A stretch of 64,000 nt of DNA, taken from assembly GCF_009380165.1 (NCBI RefSeq), contig NZ_WHUF01000005.1, forward strand, positions 509,248 through 573,247, read 5' to 3'. Shown here in pieces: positions 54,303 to 61,474 of the stretch. Origin of the DNA: Rugamonas rivuli. Its GTDB lineage: Bacteria; Pseudomonadota; Gammaproteobacteria; Burkholderiales; Burkholderiaceae_D. Under the pieces are notes generated by a model. The model was given only the letters and a program-made list of their open reading frames with translations. It did no database searches and was not told where the DNA came from. Position 1 is the first letter of the stretch. Every line of letters begins with the position of its first letter. The translations under genes were made by a program, and so were the position numbers.

Positions 54303-54345
54303 TTTATAGGCCCATGCCGCCGCAGCTTCAGTACGGTGCCGCACA
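54303..54345 (-). promoter_or_regulatory. Activator site and promoter of the six-gene stress operon (site F)
   Basis: AGTACGGTGCCGCACA at 54330-54345, full match. On the minus strand TATAAA (54308-54303) starts 29.5 bp from the centre. On the plus strand the same position has no -10, so the site points to the DUF4398 gene and not to the AsmA-family gene. Confidence 0.65.
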
Positions 54346-54451
54346 TTCCGCGCCGACCATGCCGGCCTTTGTGCGCCAGCGCACCAGCGCGGCGCGCGCG
54401 CCGGTGTAGCCTAGTAAAATACCGTCATTCGAATAAGAAGAAAGGCCAGCC

Positions 54452-56506
54452 ATGTCCCTGCCCCGCCGCACCCGCATTGCCCTCGCCGTCGCCGGCGTCC
54501 TCGTCGCCGTGCCCACCGCCGCCGTGATCGTCCTGATGAACTACGACTGGAACCGCGCCCGCCCGTGGCTCAATGAAAAAGTCAGCGAAGCCATCGACCG
54601 GCCGTTCGCCATCCGCGGCGACCTGTCGCTGACCTGGGAGCGCCAGGGCCACAGCGACGCCGACCGCACCTGGCGCGACTACCTGCCGCTGCCGCATCTG
54701 GTGGCGCGCGATGTCCATGTCGGCAATCCGGCGGGTATCCAGGCGCAGCAGGAAATGGCCAGCGTCGGCCAGTTCGCCTTCTCCATCGACCTGCTGCCGC
54801 TGCTTGAGCACAAGATCAGCATCCCGGTGCTGCGCTTCGATACGCCGGCGGTGCTGTTGCAGCGCGACGGCGACGGCCGCAACAACTGGACCTTCAAGCA
54901 GGCCGACAAACCGTCGCCGTGGAAGCTGGACCTGCAGCGCGTGGTGTTCACCAAGGGCACGGTGCATTACGTCGATGCGCTCACCCATGTGGACGCCGTG
55001 GCCGAGGTCGACACGCTCAACGCCGATCCGAGCTACGGCGTGGCGTGGAAGGTGAAGGGCACATGGAACCGCCAGACCGTCAGCGGCGGCGGCAAGGCCG
55101 GCGCCGTGCTGTCGCTGCAGCAGCAATCGACGCCCTACCCGCTGGCGGCCGACATCAACGTCGGCGGCACCCGCATCGCCATCGAAGGCACGCTGACCAA
55201 GCCGTCCTCGCTGACCGCGCTCAACATGCGGCTCAAGCTGTCCGGCCCCAGCATGGCGCGGCTGTACGGCCTGACCGGCGTGCTGCTGCCGGAAACCCCG
55301 GCCTTCGCCACCGAGGGCCATCTGACGGGCAACCTGGGCGGCAACGCCAGCCGCTGGGTGTACGACCAGTTCACCGGCCGCGTCGGCCATTCCGATATCG
55401 GCGGCAAGCTCGAATACCGCTACGGCCAGTCGCTGCCGCGTCCGCTGCTGACGGGCGCGGTGCAATCGAAGCTGCTGCAATTTTCCGACCTCGGCCCGCT
55501 GATCGGCGCCGACTCCAACGCCGCCAAGGAAGCGCGCGGCGTGGAGCCGGTGCAGCCGGGCGACAAGGTGCTGCCGGTGGAAACCTTCAAGACCGAGCGC
55601 TGGACCGCGCTGGACGCCGACGTCGGCTTCCAGGCCCAGCGCATCACGCGCGACAAGGATTTGCCGATCTCCAAACTCGACACCCGGATCGGCATGCAGG
55701 ACGGCGTGCTGACGCTCAAGCCGATGAACTTCGACATCGCCGGCGGCCGCTTCACCTCCAACGTCATGCTCGACGGCAGCGGCAAGCTCAACCCCAACGC
55801 CATCCGCGCCGAACTGAAGGCCGGCGCGCGCCACCTCAAGCTCAAGCAACTGTTCCCGCGCATCGAGGAAATGCAGGCCACGGTGGGCGAAGTCAACGCC
55901 GACATCTCGCTGTCGGCCACCGGCAACTCGGTGGCCAGCCTGCTCGGTTCGTCGAACGGCGAATTGAAGGGCGTGATCAACGAAGGCAGCGTCAGCAAGC
56001 TGCTGCTGGAAGAAATGGGCCTGAACATCGGCAACGTGGTGCTGACCAAGCTGGTGGGCGACAAGCAGGTCAAGCTCAACTGCATGGTCACGGACTTCGG
56101 CGTCACCAACGGCTTGATGCAGTCGCGCCTGTTCGTGGTCGACACCTCGGACGCCAAGATCGACGTGGCCGGCACGGTCAACCTCGGCAACGAAAAACTG
56201 GACCTGACCATGCGCCCGGACGCCAAGGGCTTGCGGGTGATCTCGCTGCGGGCGCCGATCTATGTGCGCGGCACCTTCAAGGATCCGGACGTCAGCATCG
56301 ACAAGGGCGTGCTGGCCTTGCGCGCCGGCGGCGCGCTGGCGCTGGCCGTGGTGGCGCCGGTGGCGGCCATCCTGCCGCTGATCAACGCCGGCCCCGGCGA
56401 GACCACCGGCTGCACCACCTTGCTGGCGCAGCAAGGCGGCAAGCCGGTCGCACCGGCGCCGGGCAAGACGCTGGCGCCGAAACCGCCGGTCAAGCATCAA
56501 AACTGA
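54452..56506 (+). CDS. AsmA family protein
   Basis: 684 aa. An N-terminal membrane anchor (ALAVAGVLVAVPTAAVIVLM) is followed by a large beta-rich periplasmic domain of the AsmA/VPS13-like type (LSLTWERQG, SDIGGKLEYRYGQ, LDVAGTVNLG-like repeats), thought to carry lipid between membranes. AAAGG precedes the ATG. It is divergent from the stress operon. Confidence 0.9.
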   Translation: MSLPRRTRIALAVAGVLVAVPTAAVIVLMNYDWNRARPWLNEKVSEAIDRPFAIRGDLSLTWERQGHSDADRTWRDYLPLPHLVARDVHVGNPAGIQAQQEMASVGQFAFSIDLLPLLEHKISIPVLRFDTPAVLLQRDGDGRNNWTFKQADKPSPWKLDLQRVVFTKGTVHYVDALTHVDAVAEVDTLNADPSYGVAWKVKGTWNRQTVSGGGKAGAVLSLQQQSTPYPLAADINVGGTRIAIEGTLTKPSSLTALNMRLKLSGPSMARLYGLTGVLLPETPAFATEGHLTGNLGGNASRWVYDQFTGRVGHSDIGGKLEYRYGQSLPRPLLTGAVQSKLLQFSDLGPLIGADSNAAKEARGVEPVQPGDKVLPVETFKTERWTALDADVGFQAQRITRDKDLPISKLDTRIGMQDGVLTLKPMNFDIAGGRFTSNVMLDGSGKLNPNAIRAELKAGARHLKLKQLFPRIEEMQATVGEVNADISLSATGNSVASLLGSSNGELKGVINEGSVSKLLLEEMGLNIGNVVLTKLVGDKQVKLNCMVTDFGVTNGLMQSRLFVVDTSDAKIDVAGTVNLGNEKLDLTMRPDAKGLRVISLRAPIYVRGTFKDPDVSIDKGVLALRAGGALALAVVAPVAAILPLINAGPGETTGCTTLLAQQGGKPVAPAPGKTLAPKPPVKHQN

Positions 56507-56517
56507 CTTTAGCTCTA

Positions 56518-56560
56518 TGTGCGTTGTCGAACGGAGACGGGATGGGGACTTGCGTACTCT
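56518..56560 (+). promoter_or_regulatory. Weak activator site and promoter of the OsmB-like gene (site H)
   Basis: TGTGCGTTGTCGAACG at 56518-56533, one of ten conserved bases changed. TACTCT (56555-56560) starts 29.5 bp from the centre. Confidence 0.4.
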
Positions 56561-56618
56561 GTAGTCATTGGTGCTGGCGCTCTCTGCCGCGCCTTAATCA
56601 GCCAGTAAGGAGTAGACC

Positions 56619-56843
56619 ATGAAGAACGTCAAACAACTCGTATCCACCGCCGCCATCCTGGCGGCCACCCTGGGCCTGAGCGCTTGCGCAGGCATGTCGA
56701 ACCAGGACCGTAACACCGCCGTCGGCGCGGGCGTCGGCGCCGTGGCCGGCTCGGTGTTGACCGGCGGCAGCCCTATCGGCACCGTCGGCGGCGCAGCCGT
56801 GGGCGGCGTGATCGGCAACCAGGTCAGCAAGCCGCCGCGCTGA
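56619..56843 (+). CDS. OsmB-like glycine-zipper lipoprotein
   Basis: 74 aa. Lipobox LGLSAC (Cys at about 23) and a glycine zipper GAGVGAVAGSVLTGG then VGGAAVGGVIGNQVS. Similar to osmotically induced lipoprotein OsmB. AAGGAG precedes the ATG; a terminator follows. Confidence 0.87.
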   Translation: MKNVKQLVSTAAILAATLGLSACAGMSNQDRNTAVGAGVGAVAGSVLTGGSPIGTVGGAAVGGVIGNQVSKPPR

Positions 56844-56861
56844 TCGCCAGCCCCATGAAAA

Positions 56862-56889
56862 AAGCCCGGCTGCGCGCCGGGCTTTTTTT
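56862..56889 (+). terminator. Terminator after the OsmB-like gene
   Basis: AAGCCCGGC (56862-56870), loop TGCGC, GCCGGGC (56876-56882), seven T. The A run before it lets it serve the convergent Crp/Fnr gene too. Confidence 0.92.
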
Positions 56890-56917
56890 ATACTCTTATT
56901 TATACTATTTATATTCT

Positions 56918-57667
56918 TTACAAGAACACATTGGCCATGCCGATGGCGCCGTTGTCCTTGACCAGCTCGTAGCAGCGGCAGGACACGGCTTCCAGCCCGG
57001 CAGAGTCGAGGATCTCGATATTGCCGCGGCTGTAGCTGATGAGCTTTTGCTGCTGCAGCGCGCTGGCGGCCTTGGTGACGCCGACCCGCCGCACGCCCAG
57101 CGCTTGCGCGAGGAACTCGTGGGTCAGGTGGAATTTTTCCGATTGCAGGCGGTCGCGCGTGATCAGCAGCGAGCGCGCCAGCCGCGCCTCCAGCACATGG
57201 AAGCGGCTGCACACGGCGATCTGGATCGCCTGCGCCAGCAAGGTGTCGGTGTAGCGGTACAGCAGGCGCTGCAACGAAGCGTTGCGGCGGAACTCGGCGC
57301 AGAACTCGACGGCGTCGATGCGGCTGGCGCGGCCGGCGCGCTGCACCACCGCGCGCACCTGCGCCTGCTTGTGCCCCAGCGCCACCGACGCCCCGATCAT
57401 GCCCTCCTGCCCCACCGAGCCCACCTCCAGCGTCATGCGGCCTTCGGCCACCGCCAGCAGCGAGATCAGGCTGTCGACCGGAAAGTAGATGTGGCGGATG
57501 GTCTGGCCCGGCTCGTACAGCACCTCGCCCACTTCCACCCTGACCGTGTCGCACAGGGCCAGCAGCTCGGCCTGCTCTTCGTCGGGCAGGCTGGCCAGCA
57601 GGCGGTTCAGCACAGGCCGGGGCTGTGCTCTGTCTTCTTCGGATAGCGATGAGGGATAGGTATGCAT
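56918..57667 (-). CDS. Crp/Fnr family transcriptional regulator
   Basis: 249 aa. Effector domain (about 25-145: RVEVGEVLYEPGQTIRHIYF, then EVGSVGQEGMIGASVALG) and a C-terminal Crp HTH (about 182-207: THEFLAQALGVRRVGVTKAA). The cAMP cassette of E. coli CRP (GELxxxxxxxR) is not preserved, and there is no N-terminal cysteine set for an Fe-S cluster. The ligand is thus unknown. It lies amid the palindrome-bearing genes, with one copy (site C) 34 bp before its own start. Confidence 0.92.
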   Translation of the reverse strand: MHTYPSSLSEEDRAQPRPVLNRLLASLPDEEQAELLALCDTVRVEVGEVLYEPGQTIRHIYFPVDSLISLLAVAEGRMTLEVGSVGQEGMIGASVALGHKQAQVRAVVQRAGRASRIDAVEFCAEFRRNASLQRLLYRYTDTLLAQAIQIAVCSRFHVLEARLARSLLITRDRLQSEKFHLTHEFLAQALGVRRVGVTKAASALQQQKLISYSRGNIEILDSAGLEAVSCRCYELVKDNGAIGMANVFL

Positions 57668-57700
57668 GGAATCAGCCTAATGGCAACGATTTGCGCTGTA

Positions 57701-57743
57701 TGTACGCTCACGCACGGAAGCAGAACATGTCTTGAGCGAAAAT
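57701..57743 (+). promoter_or_regulatory. Activator site and promoter between crp-like and glycine-zipper genes (site C)
   Basis: TGTACGCTCACGCACG at 57701-57716, full match. GAAAAT (57738-57743) starts 29.5 bp from the centre on the plus strand, toward the gene at 57788. The site also lies in the promoter region of the Crp/Fnr gene, so self-control is possible. Confidence 0.62.
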
Positions 57744-57787
57744 CTGCCTCGTAATGCACTACTTTAACCAGAATAAAAGGACACCCC

Positions 57788-58432
57788 ATGGACACCCCAA
57801 CCTCCACCAAACAATCGCTGCACCCGGTCATGGTCATCGCCGCCGTCGCGGTGGTGCTGTTCTGCGGCGTCGGCAGCGCCGCCATCATGGGCTGGCTGCC
57901 CAACTCCAGCGCCACCGTGCCGGGCGCCGCGCCCATGCCCGGCCAGCTGTCGTCGGTGCCGCCGGCCGAACAGCAGTCGCTGCCAGCGCAGCCGGCAGGC
58001 GGCTACGCCAACAACGTGGCGCCGGCACAGGGCCAGTATCCGACGCAGCAGCAACAACCGCAGCAACAGGAACAGGTCGCCCAACAGGGCCCGGCCGTCT
58101 GCGCCAGCTGCGGCGTGGTGCAATCGGTACGTTCGATCGAACACCGCGGCCAGGGTAGCGGCGTCGGCGCGGCCGGCGGCGCCATCCTGGGCGGCCTGCT
58201 GGGCAACCAGGTCGGCAGCGGCCACGGCCGTCAACTGGCTACCGTGGCCGGTGCGGTCGGCGGCGCCGTGGCCGGCAACCAGGTCGAAGGCAATATGAAA
58301 ACCACGCACAGCTGGGAGATCACGGTGCGCATGGACAATGGCAAGAAACGCGTGCTGCACCAGTCGTCGCAGCCGCAATGGCGCGAAGGCGACCAGGTCA
58401 AGATTGTCAACGGCCAACTGCGTTCCATTTAA
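57788..58432 (+). CDS. Glycine-zipper 2TM protein with membrane anchor
   Basis: 214 aa. N-terminal membrane segment HPVMVIAAVAVVLFCGVGSA, a Pro/Gln-rich spacer (about 40-100), two cysteines in CASCGVV, then a glycine zipper (GGAILGGLLGNQVGSGHG, AGAVGGAVAGNQVEG) and the same C-terminal strand region as the lipoprotein at 49044 (ITVRMDNGKKRVLHQ). It is a paralogue with a membrane anchor in place of the lipid. AAGGA precedes the ATG. Confidence 0.88.
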   Translation: MDTPTSTKQSLHPVMVIAAVAVVLFCGVGSAAIMGWLPNSSATVPGAAPMPGQLSSVPPAEQQSLPAQPAGGYANNVAPAQGQYPTQQQQPQQQEQVAQQGPAVCASCGVVQSVRSIEHRGQGSGVGAAGGAILGGLLGNQVGSGHGRQLATVAGAVGGAVAGNQVEGNMKTTHSWEITVRMDNGKKRVLHQSSQPQWREGDQVKIVNGQLRSI

Positions 58433-58474
58433 GTACGGCAGCGTACAGAGAAGCAAGCCCGCATTGCAGATAAT
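58432..58474 (+). promoter_or_regulatory. Activator site and promoter of the 48-aa membrane protein (site D)
   Basis: AGTACGGCAGCGTACA at 58432-58447, full match, beginning on the last base of the upstream stop. GATAAT (58469-58474) starts 29.5 bp from the centre. Confidence 0.65.
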
Positions 58475-58570
58475 GGAAGCCAGATACACGAACACGACAA
58501 CATAATCAAACGTTCGCAATCGCTTTCGATGCCCACCGTGGACATCGCATAACAACCTGAGGAGAGAGTC

Positions 58571-58717
58571 ATGCTCTATACCATCGCTGTAGTTTTGCTT
58601 ATCCTGTGGCTGCTGGGCCTGGTCACTTCATACACCATCGGCGGATTTATCCACATCCTGCTGGTTGTTGCTATCATCATGGTGCTGCTGCGCCTGATTA
58701 GCGGACGCGGCGTGTAG
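58571..58717 (+). CDS. Lmo0937-type small membrane protein
   Basis: 48 aa with two membrane helices: TIAVVLLILWLLGLV and GGFIHILLVVAIIMVLLRLI, joined by TSYTIG. The pattern LWLLGLVTSYTIGGFIHILL is that of the lmo0937 family, which is widespread and stress-linked. GAGGAGAGAGTC precedes the ATG. A terminator follows. Confidence 0.87.
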   Translation: MLYTIAVVLLILWLLGLVTSYTIGGFIHILLVVAIIMVLLRLISGRGV

Positions 58718-58744
58718 CGCCCATTCTGCAAGCCCCTCCGAAGC

Positions 58745-58783
58745 GGCGCTCCACCTGACGGTGGCGTGCCGTTTTTCTTTTTT
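58745..58783 (+). terminator. Terminator after the 48-aa membrane protein
   Basis: Stem 58745-58755 / 58760-58770 (11 bp with one mismatch and one G-T pair), loop TGAC, then a T-rich tract to 58783. Confidence 0.82.
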
Positions 58784-58793
58784 GGGAGATCAC

Positions 58794-59324
58794 ATGAAAC
58801 GATTGATAGTTGCGCTGGCCATGCTGGCCGCGGTGCCAGCCTCGGCCCAGACCTTCAAGCCCGGCCTGTGGGAGCTGACCAACAAGGTCAAGACCGGCAA
58901 TGCCCAGACCGACCAGGCGATGAGCATGGCGCTCAAGCAGCTGGCCAATCTGCCGCCCGAACAGCGCGCGCAGATGGAAGCGATGATGAAGCAGAACGGC
59001 GTCTCCATGCCCAAGGCCGGCGGCGACGGCGGCATCGTCGTGACCGCCTGCGTCACGCCCGAGATGGCGGCGAAAAAGGAATTGCCGATGAATCAGAAAG
59101 GCAAATGCACGTCGAAGAACGATCCGGTGGCGGGCGGCATGAACATCTCGTTCAGCTGCACCGAGCCGGCCTCCAGCGGCACCGGCACGCTGCGCTTCAA
59201 CGGCGACAGCAGCTATGTGATGAACATGAACGTCAGCAGCGAAGCAGGCGGCAAGCCGCAGAACGTGCAGGTGGAATCGACCGGACGCTGGCTGAGCGCC
59301 AGCTGCCCGGCCAAGCCTCAGTGA
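58794..59324 (+). CDS. DUF3617 family periplasmic protein
   Basis: 176 aa. Signal peptide ends at AQ (about residue 19). The mature part opens TFKPGLWELTNKVKTG, the DUF3617 mark (kPGlWe.t), has a cysteine pair in ACVTPEMAAKKELP and KGKCTSK, and ends GRWLSASC. Function unknown. GGGAG precedes the ATG. Ends 1 bp from the convergent aminotransferase stop. Confidence 0.88.
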   Translation: MKRLIVALAMLAAVPASAQTFKPGLWELTNKVKTGNAQTDQAMSMALKQLANLPPEQRAQMEAMMKQNGVSMPKAGGDGGIVVTACVTPEMAAKKELPMNQKGKCTSKNDPVAGGMNISFSCTEPASSGTGTLRFNGDSSYVMNMNVSSEAGGKPQNVQVESTGRWLSASCPAKPQ

Positions 59325-60161
59325 TTACTCGCTGTCGGAGAACGCCATGTAGCGCTGCAAGGCCAGCGTGGCGATCGGGCCCACCGGCAGGCTGCGCGCC
59401 TCATAGCGGATGCACGGCGTGACCTTGCCGTAGTTGCCGGTGTTGAAGATCTCGATCGCCGTTTCCAGTTCCTCGGGACGCACCGAGCGCTCTTCGACCA
59501 CGATGCCCTCTTTCGCCAGCAAGGCGATCACGCGCGCGCGGGTGATGCCGGACAGGAAAGTGCCGTTGGCGACCGGCGTCACGACCTTGCCTTCCGGCGT
59601 GACCAGGAACAGATTGGCGGAAGCGAACTCGGCGACATTGCCGGCGTTGTCGCACACCACCGCGTTGTCGTAGCCGCGCTGCTGGGCTTCGCGGATGGCC
59701 TTGCTGGTGTTGGCGTACAGCGCCGACGCCTTGGCATCGGTCGGCGCCATCGACGGGTCCGGGCGGCGCAGCGCCGTCAGGCAGGCCGAGAAGCCGGTGA
59801 AGGCCGGCATAGGCGCATCGAACAGCGTCAGCGCGAACGCGCTCTTCTCCGGCACCGGCACCAGCAGGCCGTCGGTGCCGAACACCAGCGGACGGATGTA
59901 CAGCTCGGCATCGGCCGGGAACTTGGCCACGCCTTCGCGCACCAGCTTTTCCATCTCGTCGACGCTCAGCGGGCACACCAGGCCCAGGCGCTCGGACGAC
60001 GTGATAACGCGCTGCAGGTGCAGGCGCAGGTCCGGCATGTGGCCGCGCAGTGAGCGCGCGCCGTCGAATACGGACGAACCCAGCCACACACTGTGGTCCA
60101 TCGCGCCAAACAAGGGGGTGTTACCTTCAGACCAGCTGCCGTTGAAGAAAGTCAGATACAT
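59325..60161 (-). CDS. Branched-chain-type (class IV) aminotransferase
   Basis: 278 aa, PLP-dependent fold type IV. The PLP lysine lies in NTSKAIREAQQRGYDNAV and the phosphate-binding part in VANGTFLSGITRARVIALL. YLTFFNGSWSEGN at the start and VWLGSSVFDGARSLRG fit IlvE-like and related enzymes; D-amino acid transaminase or aminodeoxychorismate lyase activity cannot be excluded. AGGAACGAGC precedes the ATG. Confidence 0.85.
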   Translation of the reverse strand: MYLTFFNGSWSEGNTPLFGAMDHSVWLGSSVFDGARSLRGHMPDLRLHLQRVITSSERLGLVCPLSVDEMEKLVREGVAKFPADAELYIRPLVFGTDGLLVPVPEKSAFALTLFDAPMPAFTGFSACLTALRRPDPSMAPTDAKASALYANTSKAIREAQQRGYDNAVVCDNAGNVAEFASANLFLVTPEGKVVTPVANGTFLSGITRARVIALLAKEGIVVEERSVRPEELETAIEIFNTGNYGKVTPCIRYEARSLPVGPIATLALQRYMAFSDSE

Positions 60162-60200
60162 GCTCGTTCCTGGTGAGTGCTAAAACGAGCAATTTAGCAC
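60162..60200. repeat. Nested inverted repeats between porin and aminotransferase genes
   Basis: GTGCTAAA (60177-60184) / TTTAGCAC (60193-60200) is a perfect 8-bp repeat with loop ACGAGCAA; GCTCGTT (60162-60168) / AACGAGC (60184-60190) is a second, overlapping 7-bp repeat. The two structures exclude each other, and no T run follows. Confidence 0.5.
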
Positions 60201-60203
60201 GGA

Positions 60204-61271
60204 TCAGAAAGCGTGGCGCAGCCCGATGTGGATGGCCTGGTCGCCGTGTCCGGCGCTGCTGGCGTTGCCGACCGTGTAGCCGGCGCCGTTGCGGTTCTGG
60301 ATGCGGGCATAGGCCGCGTAGACATCGCTGCGCTTGGACAGCGCATAGCTGACGCCGACCGCGATCTGGCTGGCGTCGCGGTTGGCGCCGCTGCGGTCGT
60401 CCTTGCGGATATAGGACGCCAGCCAGGTGGTGGCGCCCATCGGCACGGCGACGCCGACCAGTACATCGCGGCTGTTGTTGGACGGCGTGCTCTGCGCCAC
60501 CGCGCCGTAGGGGTTGGACATGTCCCACGGCGCGCTGCCGTCGCCCCTGCTGCGGCCGTAGGCGGCATAGCCGACGAAGCGGCCGAAGTCGATATTCGCC
60601 GCCACCAGCGTATTGCGGGCCGACTGGTCGACCGCCGGCGTGGTGCCGGTGGCGTCCAGCAGATTGTCCTTGCGCTGGTGGGTGATGCGCAGCGTGGCCG
60701 CGCCGTGGGCATAGCCGATGGTGGCGCCGTAAGCCCGGTTGACCTTGCTGTTGTAAGGCGATTCGCCGAAGCTGTAGATCGCCGCGCCGGTCCAGCCGCC
60801 CTTGCTGCGCGGCGACTGGTACTTGATGGTGTTGTCGTAGCGCTGGACGGTGTAGCCGACCAGGTTGGCCGCGCTGCCGGCCATGCCGCCGTGGAAAGGG
60901 TCGGCGACGTCGGTCAGCGTTTCGTAGACCAGGTTGTACTGCCGGCCCAGCGTGACCGCGCCCAGCGGCCCGTCCAGCCCGACATAGGCTTGGCGGCCGA
61001 ACAGCTTGCCGTTCTGGTCGGAGCGGCCGGTATCGTTGAGCACGCCCGCCTCCAGCGTGTAGACCGCCGCCGTGCCGCCGCCCAGGTCTTCGCGCCCGCG
61101 CACGCCCAGCCGCGAGCCGGAGGCGACGCCGCTGTCGACGCGGGTGTGCGCGCAGGCGCCCTGCGGGCAGCCCCGCTCCGCCACCACGCCGGCGTCGAGC
61201 AGGCCGTAGACCTGCTGCGCGGCGGCGCTCAGCGGCAGGATCAGGGGCAGCGCGTATAAAATCGGTTTCAT
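60204..61271 (-). CDS. Gram-negative porin
   Basis: 355 aa, 16-strand trimeric porin of the betaproteobacterial OmpC-like type. Signal peptide KPILYALPLILPLSAAAQ, then QVYGLLDAGVVAERG at the start of the barrel, SRLGVRGREDLGGGTAAVYT, the loop-3 region LGRQYNLVYE, and the closing GDQAIHIGLRHAF with terminal Phe needed for outer-membrane insertion. No clear ribosome site; the ATG is fixed by the signal peptide. Confidence 0.92.
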   Translation of the reverse strand: MKPILYALPLILPLSAAAQQVYGLLDAGVVAERGCPQGACAHTRVDSGVASGSRLGVRGREDLGGGTAAVYTLEAGVLNDTGRSDQNGKLFGRQAYVGLDGPLGAVTLGRQYNLVYETLTDVADPFHGGMAGSAANLVGYTVQRYDNTIKYQSPRSKGGWTGAAIYSFGESPYNSKVNRAYGATIGYAHGAATLRITHQRKDNLLDATGTTPAVDQSARNTLVAANIDFGRFVGYAAYGRSRGDGSAPWDMSNPYGAVAQSTPSNNSRDVLVGVAVPMGATTWLASYIRKDDRSGANRDASQIAVGVSYALSKRSDVYAAYARIQNRNGAGYTVGNASSAGHGDQAIHIGLRHAF

Positions 61272-61396
61272 GGCAAGCAGGAGTCGAATGGGTGATAGGC
61301 CCATGGTAAGACGGGCGCCGCCGCTTTTCTGTGCGGACGACCACGTTTCGCCAGCTCTTACTTCGGCCACACTCAAGTTTCCCAGCGGATAGACTA

Positions 61397-61439
61397 TGTA
61401 CGCCAGCGTACATACTTGGCAGACTTATACGTCTATACT
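61397..61439 (+). promoter_or_regulatory. Activator site and promoter of the Gcr-family gene (site E)
   Basis: TGTACGCCAGCGTACA at 61397-61412 with perfect six-base arms. TATACT (61434-61439) starts 29.5 bp from the centre. The minus-strand position has no -10, so the porin is not the target. The leader would be about 30 nt. Confidence 0.68.
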
Positions 61440-61474
61440 GCGTTTTTGTCCTACGCGGTCCGCCCGCCTTATGC

